Below are positions 56,986-64,000 of a DNA stretch of 64,000 nucleotides, piece after piece. The DNA is from JAEUNJ01 sp052035955. Lineage in GTDB: Bacteria > Pseudomonadota > Gammaproteobacteria > Burkholderiales > Rhodocyclaceae. The first letter of the stretch is position 1. Each line of letters opens with the position of its first letter. The notes beneath the pieces were generated by a model, which was not told the origin of the DNA, made no database searches, and worked only from the letters and a program-made list of their open reading frames with translations. The position numbers and the translations under genes were made by a program. The stretch lies in the NCBI GenBank assembly GCA_052035955.1, contig JBPOHD010000037.1, positions 32,085 to 96,084 on the forward strand, in the 5' to 3' direction.

Positions 56986-57990
56986 ATGCATCCGGTGGCC
57001 GAACTGGGCCTGGGGCCCGAGGATGCCCGCCTGATCGAGGGCGTCCTCGGCCGCCGGCGCCGCGCCCTGGCCAAGGCGATCACGCTGGCCGAATCCGCGC
57101 GCGCCGACCACCAGGTCAGGGCGGCGGCGATGCTCGACGCCCTCCTCCCGCACACGGGCAACAGCATCCGGGTCGGCATCACCGGCGTCCCCGGGGTCGG
57201 CAAGTCCACCTTCATCGAGACCCTGGGCCTGCGGCTCATCGAGGGCGGCCACCGGGTCGCCGTCCTCGCAGTCGACCCTTCGTCGACGGTGTCCGGCGGT
57301 TCCATCCTGGGCGACAAGACGCGCATGGAACAACTGTCCCGGCGCGAGGAGGCCTTCATCCGCCCGAGCCCATCGTCCGGCGCCCTCGGCGGCGTCGCCG
57401 AGAAGACCCGCGAAGCCCTGCTGCTGTGCGAAGCCGCCGGATTCGACGTGATCATCGTCGAGACCGTCGGCGTCGGCCAGTCGGAAACCACCGTCGCCGG
57501 CATGACCGATGCCTTCGTGGTCCTGCAGCTTCCCAACGCCGGCGACGACCTGCAGGCCATCAAGAAGGGGGTCATCGAGCTGGCCGACCTGGTCGTGTTC
57601 AACAAGGCCGACATCGACGAGCGGGCCGCGGACCTGGCGGCCGCGCAGATGAAGTCCGCCCTGGCCCTGTTGCGGCCGAGTTCGGAGCACTGGCGCCCCC
57701 CCGTCCTGAAGGTCAGCGCGGCCAGGGGTGCCGGCATCGACGAGATGTGGGCGACCGTGGAGCGCTACCGGGAGACGATGACGGCCGCCGGCGAGTTCGG
57801 CGCCCGTCGCCGCCGACAGGCCACGGCCTGGATGTGGCAGCTCATCGATTCGGGCCTGCGCCACCGTTTCCGCGAGCATCCCGGCATCAGGACGAGCCTG
57901 CCCGAGGTGGCCATGGCCGTCCAGAACGGCGAAACTACGCCGACGGCGGCGGCCCACCGCCTGCTGAACCAGCTCAACCGATTCTTCTGA
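56986..57990 (+). CDS. meaB: Methylmalonyl-CoA mutase GTPase chaperone MeaB
   Basis: This encodes 334 residues of the G3E P-loop family. Walker A is GITGVPGVGKSTFIETLG, with LAVDPSSTVSGGSILGDKTRM and IVETVGVGQSETTVAGMTDAF; the base-recognition motif is VVFNKADIDERA. It loads and protects the cobalamin of the mutase encoded just upstream. The order mcm-meaB is standard. It is 34 bases ahead of the carboxyltransferase gene. Confidence 0.95.
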   Translation: MHPVAELGLGPEDARLIEGVLGRRRRALAKAITLAESARADHQVRAAAMLDALLPHTGNSIRVGITGVPGVGKSTFIETLGLRLIEGGHRVAVLAVDPSSTVSGGSILGDKTRMEQLSRREEAFIRPSPSSGALGGVAEKTREALLLCEAAGFDVIIVETVGVGQSETTVAGMTDAFVVLQLPNAGDDLQAIKKGVIELADLVVFNKADIDERAADLAAAQMKSALALLRPSSEHWRPPVLKVSAARGAGIDEMWATVERYRETMTAAGEFGARRRRQATAWMWQLIDSGLRHRFREHPGIRTSLPEVAMAVQNGETTPTAAAHRLLNQLNRFF

Positions 57991-58024
57991 CCGAAAAGAT
58001 GGCCAACGAAGGGGGAAAATTCCA

Positions 58025-59578
58025 ATGACCTTATCAGCCAAAGCCATCGAGGAGTTGCGCCGCAGGCGCGCCGCCGTCGCCGCAGGCGGCGGCGAGTCCA
58101 AGCTTCGGGAACGCCGCGAAAAGGGCCTGATGACGGCCCGCGACCGGCTCCAGGCGCTGTTCCAGCCCGACACCTTCCAGGAGGTCGGCATGCACGTGCG
58201 CCACGGCGAATGCGGATTCGGCCTCCAGGACAAGGAGCTCGCCGCCGACGGCGTGGTCACCGGCACCGGTTACGTCAATGGCCAACTCGTCGCCGCCTTC
58301 AGCCAGGACTTCACGGTCGCCGCCGGCACCCTCGGCAAGATGCACGCGCAAAAGATCGTCGAACTGATGAAGTTCGCCACCAAGACCGGGATCCCGCTGG
58401 TCGCCTTCAAGGACTCCGGCGGCGCCCGCATCCAGGAGTCCGTCGATGCCCTCTCCGGATATGGCCAGGTCTTCTACCAGAACGTGCTGATGTCCGGCGT
58501 CGTGCCCCAGATCGCGGTCATCTGCGGGCCCTGCGCCGGCGGCGCCTCCTATTCGCCGGCCCTGATGGATTTCATCGTCATGACGCGGCACAACGCCCAG
58601 ATGTTCATCACGGGACCGGAAGTCATCAAGGCGGTGACCGGCCGGGCCACCACCATGGACGAGGTGGGCGGCGCCGAGATGCATGCCAGCGTCAGCGGCA
58701 ACGTGCATTTCGTCGCCGAGGACGAGGACCATGCCGTCGCCATCGTGCACCAGTTGCTGTCCTACCTGCCGTCCAACAACACCGAGGACCCGCCGCACGA
58801 ACTCCATGCCGACATCGCGTTGACCCGCGACGAAGGGATGAACGAGCTGATTCCGAACGACCCGATGGAACCCATGGACGTCCGGCGGATCATCAGCCAC
58901 CTGGTGGATGGCGGTGACTTCCTGGAAGTCCATGCGGCCTTCGCCCGCAACATCATCGTGGGCCTGGCGCGCATCGAGGGCGTCGTCGTCGGGCTGGTCG
59001 CCAATCAGCCCACCGAGATGGCGGGCGCACTGGACATCAACGCGGCGGACAAGGGCGCCCGCTTCATCCGTTTCTGCAACGTCTTCAACATTCCCCTCGT
59101 GACCTTGGTGGACGTGCCGGGCTTCCTGCCCGGCGTCGAGCAGGAGCGGGGCGGCATCATCCGGCACGGCGCGAAGATGCTGTTTGCCTACGCCTCCTGC
59201 ACCGTCCCGAAGATCACCATCATCCTGCGCAAGGCCTATGGCGGGTCCTACCTGGCCATGTGCAGCCAGGAGATGGGCGCCGACTTCGTCTATGCCTGGC
59301 CGAATGCGGAGATCGCCGTCATGGGCGCCGAGGGCGCCGTGAACATCCTCTACCGGAAGGAGCTGGCCGAGGCCGAGGACAGGGCGGCGAAGAAGGCGGA
59401 GTTGGTGGCGAAGTACCGTACCGAATTCGCCTCGCCCTACCTTTCCGCGGGACGCGGTTATATCACCGACGTGATCGAGCCCGCCGAGACGCGCGGGGTC
59501 CTTGCGTTGTCGCTGCGCAAGATGCTCGACAAACGGGAACTGCGGCCGGCGAAGAAGCACGGCAACATTCCACTCTAG
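58025..59578 (+). CDS. mmdA: Methylmalonyl-CoA decarboxylase alpha subunit / acyl-CoA carboxyltransferase
   Basis: This encodes 517 residues. It is a biotin-dependent carboxyltransferase of the PccB/MmdA family: VAFKDSGGARIQESVDALSGYGQVF and CGPCAGGASYSPALMDFIVM form the acyl-CoA half, and GFLPGVEQERGGIIRHGAKMLFAYA with LRKAYGGSYLAM the biotin half. The three genes after it encode the small delta subunit, the biotin carrier and the OadB-type sodium pump, which makes MmdA of a sodium-pumping methylmalonyl-CoA decarboxylase the best call. It would transfer CO2 from (S)-methylmalonyl-CoA to biotin. A role as a second propionyl-CoA carboxylase beta chain is the alternative. Confidence 0.88.
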   Translation: MTLSAKAIEELRRRRAAVAAGGGESKLRERREKGLMTARDRLQALFQPDTFQEVGMHVRHGECGFGLQDKELAADGVVTGTGYVNGQLVAAFSQDFTVAAGTLGKMHAQKIVELMKFATKTGIPLVAFKDSGGARIQESVDALSGYGQVFYQNVLMSGVVPQIAVICGPCAGGASYSPALMDFIVMTRHNAQMFITGPEVIKAVTGRATTMDEVGGAEMHASVSGNVHFVAEDEDHAVAIVHQLLSYLPSNNTEDPPHELHADIALTRDEGMNELIPNDPMEPMDVRRIISHLVDGGDFLEVHAAFARNIIVGLARIEGVVVGLVANQPTEMAGALDINAADKGARFIRFCNVFNIPLVTLVDVPGFLPGVEQERGGIIRHGAKMLFAYASCTVPKITIILRKAYGGSYLAMCSQEMGADFVYAWPNAEIAVMGAEGAVNILYRKELAEAEDRAAKKAELVAKYRTEFASPYLSAGRGYITDVIEPAETRGVLALSLRKMLDKRELRPAKKHGNIPL

Positions 59579-59592
59579 CCGGGGACACGCAC

Positions 59593-59922
59593 ATGGTCGA
59601 TGTATGGATCAAGACGCTGGCAATCGCCGGCATCGCCCTGGTCGTTTCGGTTCTGATCGCCGTCGTCATCCGGGTCATCGTGGTCACCCTCGGCCGCCTG
59701 GAGTCGCGGCCGGCGCAGCCCGCTGCCCCGGCACCCGCGCCCCATTTGCAGGCGGGACCACCCGCCGAACACGTGGCGGCGATCAGCGCCGCGGTGTACG
59801 CAATGCTCGGCTCTCATCGCATCGTGCATATCGAGGAAACCCGCCGCAGGGCGGGTTGGCTCGCCGAGGGAAGACTGGCCCACCATTCTTCCCATGGCCT
59901 CGAACACCATCCGCGGCACTGA
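59593..59922 (+). CDS. mmdD: Decarboxylase delta subunit (OadG/MmdD-like)
   Basis: This encodes 109 residues. One N-terminal membrane helix (IAGIALVVSVLIAVVIRVIVVTLG) is followed by a Pro/Ala linker (PAQPAAPAPAPHLQAGPPA), then a soluble part with ISAAVYAMLGSHRIVHIEE, which is the typical OadG-type end. Family members assemble the decarboxylase on the membrane and may bind zinc; here the last 25 residues carry several His residues (HHSSHGLEHHPRH). It is 14 bases after mmdA and 21 before the biotin carrier. Confidence 0.8.
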   Translation: MVDVWIKTLAIAGIALVVSVLIAVVIRVIVVTLGRLESRPAQPAAPAPAPHLQAGPPAEHVAAISAAVYAMLGSHRIVHIEETRRRAGWLAEGRLAHHSSHGLEHHPRH

Positions 59923-59943
59923 AGCCCCCAGGGAGGGAAACAC

Positions 59944-60339
59944 ATGGAACGTCGATTCCGCATCACGGTAGATGGCAACGAATACCAGGTCACGGTGGAG
60001 GACCTGAGCGAAGGCGCGGGCCAGCTCTACCCCCATCCGGGCAGCATGGCGATTCCCGCCCCCGTCCACGCGGCAGCGCCGCCGGCTCCCGCCGCCACCC
60101 CGCCCGCCCCGAAAGGCGCGCCCGGGGCAGGCGACATCACCAGCACCCTCGGCGGCGTGGTCGAATCGGTCCTCGTCTCCGTCGGCCAGCAGGTCAACCA
60201 GGGCGACCGGGTCGCGGTCATCGAGGCCATGAAGATGAAGACACCGATGATCGCCCACAGGACGGGCAAGGTGGTCGCCGTCGCCGTCAAGGCCGGCGAC
60301 GCGGTGGACGCCGGCCAGACCCTCGTCTCCCTGGGCTGA
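59944..60339 (+). CDS. mmdC: Biotin carboxyl carrier protein of the decarboxylase
   Basis: This encodes 131 residues, with GGAGGG before the ATG. A short N-terminal strand segment (RRFRITVDGNEYQVTVEDL) and an Ala/Pro linker of about 45 residues lead to the biotinyl domain, with the biotin Lys in VIEAMKMKTPM and the conserved GGVVESVLVSVGQQVNQGD and VKAGDAVDAGQTLVSLG. It shuttles CO2-biotin from the carboxyltransferase to the membrane pump subunit. The layout matches MmdC/OadA-C. The next gene starts five bases on. Confidence 0.92.
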   Translation: MERRFRITVDGNEYQVTVEDLSEGAGQLYPHPGSMAIPAPVHAAAPPAPAATPPAPKGAPGAGDITSTLGGVVESVLVSVGQQVNQGDRVAVIEAMKMKTPMIAHRTGKVVAVAVKAGDAVDAGQTLVSLG

Positions 60340-60344
60340 CGGGG

Positions 60345-61550
60345 ATGGAAGGCATCGGGTTTCTCGACCTCTTCCAGGGCATCGGCACCCTGTTCATGCA
60401 GGATCCGACGGTCGCCGTCGGCCGGGTGGTGCTGATGCTGCTCGGCTTCCTGCTCGTCTACCTGGGCAAGAAGGAGGTGCTCGAACCCCTGCTGATGATT
60501 CCCATGGGCCTGGGCATGTCGGCGGTGAACGCGGGGGTCCTCGTCCTCGAGGGAGGCAAGACCGGCACCCTCTTCGTCGACCCGCTGGTCAGCAAGACCG
60601 ACGACGTGGTCAACATCCTGCAGATCGACTGGGTGCAGCCCATCTACACCCTGATGTTCAGCAACGGTCTGATCGCCTGCCTGGTCTTCATGGGCATCGG
60701 CGTATTGCTCGATGTCGGATTCGTGATGGCCAGGCCCTTCCAGAGCATCGTCCTGGCCCTTTTCGCGGAGCTCGGCACGGTGCTGGTCTTCCCCATCGGC
60801 GTCGCCCTGGGCATGACCGAGAAGGAGGCAGCCTCGGTGGCCATGATCGGCGGCGCCGATGGCCCGATGGTGTTGTTCACCTCCCTGGTCCTGGCCAAGC
60901 ACCTCTTCGTACCCATCACCGTCGTCGGCTACCTCTACCTGGGCCTCACCTATGGCGGCTATCCCTACCTGATCAAGCTGATGATCCCGAAGCGCCTGCG
61001 CGGCATTCCCATGCCGGTGGATACAGGCCGCAAGATCACGTCCGGCCAGAAACTGGTGTTCGCGGTCGTCATCTGCACCCTGCTCTGCCTGCTCTTCCCG
61101 GTGGCCGCGCCGCTCTTCCTTTCCCTTTTCGTCGGCGTCGCGGTGCGCGAGAGCGGCCTGGTGAACTTCCAGAACCTGCTGGGGGAGACCTTCCTCTACG
61201 GGGCCACCTTCTTCCTCGGCCTGACGCTGGGCATCCTTTGCGAGGCCAGCACCCTGCTCGACCCGGTCGTACTGAAGCTGCTGCTGCTCGGCTGCCTGGC
61301 CCTGCTGCTTTCCGGCATCGGCGGCATCCTGGGCGGCTATGTCCTCTATTTCTGGTACCGGGGAAAATACAACCCCATGATCGGCATCGCGGGAGTGTCC
61401 TGCGTACCGACGACCGCCAAGGTGGTACAGAAGATCGCCACCGAGGCGAACCCGGGCGTGATGATCATGCCCCATGCCCTCGGGGCCAACATCAGTGGCG
61501 TCATCACCACCGCCGTGATCGCGGGAATCTATGTCGCGCTGTTGAGGTAG
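60345..61550 (+). CDS. mmdB: Sodium-pumping decarboxylase beta subunit
   Basis: This encodes 401 residues with about ten membrane helices. It is the OadB/MmdB/GcdB family: FLLVYLGKKEVLEPLLMIPMGLGM at the start, MIGGADGPMVLFTSLVLAKH with the Asp implicated in Na binding and carboxybiotin decarboxylation, and NPMIGIAGVSCVPTTAKVVQK with the conserved GxSxxPxxA-type stretch, ending in MPHALGANISGVITTAVIAG. It decarboxylates carboxybiotin and exports Na ions. This is the key evidence that the cluster is an energy-conserving decarboxylase rather than only a carboxylase. Confidence 0.95.
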   Translation: MEGIGFLDLFQGIGTLFMQDPTVAVGRVVLMLLGFLLVYLGKKEVLEPLLMIPMGLGMSAVNAGVLVLEGGKTGTLFVDPLVSKTDDVVNILQIDWVQPIYTLMFSNGLIACLVFMGIGVLLDVGFVMARPFQSIVLALFAELGTVLVFPIGVALGMTEKEAASVAMIGGADGPMVLFTSLVLAKHLFVPITVVGYLYLGLTYGGYPYLIKLMIPKRLRGIPMPVDTGRKITSGQKLVFAVVICTLLCLLFPVAAPLFLSLFVGVAVRESGLVNFQNLLGETFLYGATFFLGLTLGILCEASTLLDPVVLKLLLLGCLALLLSGIGGILGGYVLYFWYRGKYNPMIGIAGVSCVPTTAKVVQKIATEANPGVMIMPHALGANISGVITTAVIAGIYVALLR

Positions 61551-61630
61551 CAGGGCAACCCGACGCCCGCCGGGCAGGCGGGGCGGACGACGAATTTGCG
61601 TTAGACCATGTTCAGGAGTGGAAGCTCATC

Positions 61631-63163
61631 ATGCAGGAAATCATCAGGCAACTCGACGAAAAACGCGGACTGGCCCGCCTTGGCGGCGGGCAAAAGCGCA
61701 TCGACGCCCAGCATTCGAAGGGCAAGCTGACGGCCCGGGAGCGCATCGAGCTCCTCCTCGACGAAGGCACCTTCGAGGAGTGGGACATGTTCAAGGAGCA
61801 CCGATGCACCGATTTCGGCATGGGTGACACGAAGATCCCCTCCGACGGCGTCGTCACCGGCTACGGCACGGTGAACGGCCGCATGGTCTTCGTCTTCTCC
61901 CAGGACTTCACCGTCTTCGGCGGCGCCCTCTCGGAGGCCCACGCCGAGAAGATCTGCAAGATCATGGACCACGCCATGAAGGTCGGCGCGCCGGTGATCG
62001 GCCTCAACGACTCCGGCGGCGCCCGCATCCAGGAGGGCGTCGCCGCCCTCGGCGGCTATGCCGATGTCTTCCAGCGCAACGTGATGGCCTCCGGCGTCGT
62101 GCCGCAGATTTCCCTGATCATGGGCCCCTGTGCCGGCGGCGCCGTGTACAGCCCGGCCATGACCGACTTCATCTTCATGGTCAAGGACACGTCCTACATG
62201 TTCGTCACCGGCCCTGAAGTGGTGAAAACCGTGACCCATGAAGAAGTGACGGCGGAGGAACTGGGCGGCGCCGTCACCCACACCACGAAGTCCGGCGTCG
62301 CCGACCTGGCCTTCGAGAACGACGTGGATGCCCTGCTGATGCTGCGCCGCTTCATCAACTACCTGCCCATGAACAACCGGGACAAGGCGCCCATCCGGCA
62401 GACCCAGGATCCGGCCGAACGCCTGGACATGAGCCTGGACACCATCGTCCCGGACAACCCCAACAAGCCCTACGACATCAAGGAACTGATCATCAAGGTG
62501 GTGGACGACTCGGACTTCTTCGAGCTGCAGCCCGACCATGCCAAGAACATCGTCATCGGCTTCGGGCGCATGGAGGGCCAGACCGTGGGGATCGTGGCCA
62601 ACCAGCCCATGGTGATGGCCGGCTGCCTGGACATCAGGTCCTCCATCAAGGGCGGCCGCTTCGTGCGCTTCTGCGACGCCTTCAACATCCCGATCATCAC
62701 CTTCGTGGACGTGCCCGGCTTCATGCCCGGCACCGCCCAGGAGTACGGCGGCATCATCAAGCATGGGGCCAAGCTGCTCTACGCCTACGCCGAATGCACC
62801 GTGCCGAAGATCACCGTGATCACCCGCAAGGCCTACGGCGGCGCCTACGACGTGATGGCCTCCAAGCACCTGCGCGGCGACGTCAACTTCGCCTGGCCGA
62901 CGGCCGAGATTGCCGTCATGGGGCCCAAGGGTGCGGTGGAGATCATCTTCCGCGAGGAGAAGAACGACCCGGCCAAGGTGGCGGCCCGGGAGGCCGAGTA
63001 CAAGGCCAAGTTCGCCAACCCCTTCGTGGCCGGCGCCCGCGGCTTCATCGACGACGTGATCCAGCCCCACGAGACCCGCAAGCGCATCTGCCGTTCCCTG
63101 GTCATGCTGCGCAACAAGAAGATCGAGAACCCGTGGCGCAAGCACGGGAACATCCCGCTTTGA
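61631..63163 (+). CDS. pccB: Propionyl-CoA carboxylase beta subunit
   Basis: This encodes 510 residues of the same carboxyltransferase family as mmdA but clearly divergent. It opens EIIRQLDEKRGLARLGGGQKRIDAQHSKGKLTARERIELLLDEGTFEE, has IGLNDSGGARIQEGVAALGGYADVF, MGPCAGGAVYSPAMTDFIFM and PGFMPGTAQEYGGIIKHGAKLLYAYAECTVPKITVITRKAYGGAYDVM, and ends KHGNIPL. It pairs with the biotin carboxylase gene that follows, after a 101-base gap holding a palindromic repeat. Together they would carboxylate propionyl-CoA with ATP. The gap from mmdB is 80 bases, the largest within the block, so it may have its own promoter. Confidence 0.93.
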   Translation: MQEIIRQLDEKRGLARLGGGQKRIDAQHSKGKLTARERIELLLDEGTFEEWDMFKEHRCTDFGMGDTKIPSDGVVTGYGTVNGRMVFVFSQDFTVFGGALSEAHAEKICKIMDHAMKVGAPVIGLNDSGGARIQEGVAALGGYADVFQRNVMASGVVPQISLIMGPCAGGAVYSPAMTDFIFMVKDTSYMFVTGPEVVKTVTHEEVTAEELGGAVTHTTKSGVADLAFENDVDALLMLRRFINYLPMNNRDKAPIRQTQDPAERLDMSLDTIVPDNPNKPYDIKELIIKVVDDSDFFELQPDHAKNIVIGFGRMEGQTVGIVANQPMVMAGCLDIRSSIKGGRFVRFCDAFNIPIITFVDVPGFMPGTAQEYGGIIKHGAKLLYAYAECTVPKITVITRKAYGGAYDVMASKHLRGDVNFAWPTAEIAVMGPKGAVEIIFREEKNDPAKVAAREAEYKAKFANPFVAGARGFIDDVIQPHETRKRICRSLVMLRNKKIENPWRKHGNIPL

Positions 63164-63172
63164 GAATCATGC

Positions 63173-63250
63173 TTACCGCAGAGGGCGCAGAGGACGCAGA
63201 GAAACCGGTTTCTCGGGTCTTCCTCCGCGTCCTCCGTGTCCTCCGTGGTG
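63173..63250. repeat. Palindromic CGCAGAG/CCTCCGT intergenic repeat within the pcc operon
   Basis: The left arm is ACCGCAGAGGGCGCAGAGGA followed by CGCAGAGAAACC; the right arm is GGTCTTCCTCCGCGTCCTCC followed by GTGTCCTCCGTGGTG. The arms are imperfect inverted copies of each other around a short GGTTTCTC-like loop, so the transcript could fold into a hairpin of about 30 base pairs. Each arm is itself built from GCAGAGGAC-type units. Related but more degenerate sequence borders vapBC. Confidence 0.75.
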
Positions 63251-63264
63251 AAAGGCTTTAGACC

Positions 63265-64000
63265 ATGTTCAAAAAAATCCTGATCGCGAACCGCGGTGAA
63301 ATCGCCTGCCGCGTCATCAAGTCCGCCCGCAAGATGGGCATCAAGACCGTCGCCGTCTTTTCCGAGGCCGACAAGGACTCCCTGCACGTCTCCCTGGCCG
63401 ACGAGTCCGTCTGCATCGGCCCGCCGCCCTCCAAGGAGTCCTACCTGGTGGCGGACAAGATCATCGCCGCCTGCAAGCAGACCGGCGCCGAGGCCGTGCA
63501 TCCCGGCTACGGCTTCCTCTCCGAGAACGCCGCGTTTTCGCGGCGCCTGGAGGAGGAGGGCATCACCTTCATCGGTCCCAAGCACTACTCCGTCGAGAAG
63601 ATGGGCGACAAGATCGCCTCCAAGAAGCTGGCCCTGCAGGCCAAGGTCAACATCATCCCCGGCTACAACGATCCCATCCAGTCGCCGGAACAGGCGGTGG
63701 AAACCGCCCGTGGGGTCGGCTATCCGGTGATGATCAAGGCCTCGGCCGGCGGCGGAGGCAAGGGGCTGCGCGTGGCCTTCAACGATCAGGAGTGTCACGA
63801 AGGCTTTTCCTCCTGCCGCAATGAAGCCCGCAACAGCTTCGGCGATGACCGCGTCTTCATGGAAAAGTACGTCGAGGAGCCGCGCCACATCGAGATCCAG
63901 GTGCTCGGCGACGCCCACGGCAACACGGTCTATCTCTGGGAGCGCGAGTGCTCCATCCAGCGCCGGCACCAGAAGGTGATCGAGGAGGCGCCCTCCCCCT
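63265..64000 (+). CDS. pccA: Propionyl-/acetyl-CoA carboxylase biotin carboxylase subunit, cut by the window edge
   Basis: At least 245 residues are visible, and the frame is open to the end of the window. It opens MFKKILIANRGEIACRVIKSARKMGIKTVAVFSEADKDS, the biotin carboxylase N-domain, and has HPGYGFLSENAAFSRRLEEEGITFIGP. The ATP-grasp Gly-rich loop is MIKASAGGGGKGLRVA, and FMEKYVEEPRHIEIQVLGDAHGNTVYLWERECSIQRRHQKVIEEAPSP holds the catalytic region. It carboxylates biotin with ATP and bicarbonate. The C-terminus is missing, so it cannot be told whether it carries its own biotinyl domain (PccA type) or is a short AccC type; pairing with pccB favours a propionyl-CoA carboxylase role. Confidence 0.9.
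   Translation, partial: MFKKILIANRGEIACRVIKSARKMGIKTVAVFSEADKDSLHVSLADESVCIGPPPSKESYLVADKIIAACKQTGAEAVHPGYGFLSENAAFSRRLEEEGITFIGPKHYSVEKMGDKIASKKLALQAKVNIIPGYNDPIQSPEQAVETARGVGYPVMIKASAGGGGKGLRVAFNDQECHEGFSSCRNEARNSFGDDRVFMEKYVEEPRHIEIQVLGDAHGNTVYLWERECSIQRRHQKVIEEAPSP

Noticed and set aside
54645..57737. A 1030-codon minus-strand frame over mcm and meaB
   Set aside because: Antisense to strongly conserved enzymes, no recognisable domain.

Overview
The window is GC-rich, gene-dense, single-chromosome-style DNA from a Gram-negative bacterium, most probably a betaproteobacterium of the Rhodocyclales (Propionivibrio/Azospira-like). The taxonomic call is inference. It rests on the gene orders cutA-dsbD, ribE-ribBA-ribH-nusB-thiL-pgpA-pncC-recA-recX and lptB-rpoN-hpf-ptsN-hprK, the oxygen-independent ubiquinone genes ubiUVT, a PEP-CTERM protein, and a complete succinate/methylmalonyl-CoA/propionyl-CoA module with a sodium-pump decarboxylase. 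I saw no tRNA, rRNA, CRISPR array, phage or intact insertion sequence.

Layout. 1-3730: two small lipoprotein genes on the minus strand, a long spacer carrying a decayed copy of the iorA leader, a PEP-CTERM secreted protein with a clear terminator, and a PAS-PAS-LuxR regulator. 3730-6964: a PhnD-type periplasmic binding protein translationally coupled to a hybrid histidine kinase. 7100-10942: iorA-iorB-paaK, converting aryl pyruvates to arylacetyl-CoA. 11013-14897: ubiU-ubiV-ubiT-vanZ-mazG-like, preceded by an FNR-type box placed exactly for class II activation. 14944-21919: a DUF945 protein, a second hybrid kinase with 11-bp repeats upstream, a [2Fe-2S] ferredoxin, an alpha/beta hydrolase and an ABC-2 exporter. 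21920-23181: a vapBC-like pair between two degenerate GAG/CTC-rich repeat elements. 23182-36673: an Ala-rich coiled-coil membrane protein, then housekeeping genes from cutA to hprK.

36792-42907 holds a PsiF-like protein, three related CsgG/FlgT-like envelope proteins (two are a recent tandem duplication that differ in lipid anchoring), a transmembrane Ser/Thr kinase with a large periplasmic domain, and a convergent class III adenylate cyclase with an FHA domain. This is the best candidate for an undescribed envelope-sensing system. 42915-53054 holds an aminotransferase, ttcA, a pteridine reductase, tcdA, midA, a GST, an MFS carrier, a thioesterase, a small orphan protein, an AmpG-like transporter and a GGDEF protein.

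53146-64000 is a metabolic block: a GntR regulator and a crotonase on the minus strand, diverging from mcm-meaB-mmdA-mmdD-mmdC-mmdB-pccB-pccA. A 24-bp near-palindrome sits between the two arms. Together these genes can interconvert succinyl-CoA and propionyl-CoA, with decarboxylation coupled to sodium export and a separate ATP-driven carboxylase for the reverse direction. The last gene runs off the window. All family names come from reading the translated sequence; no database search was run.
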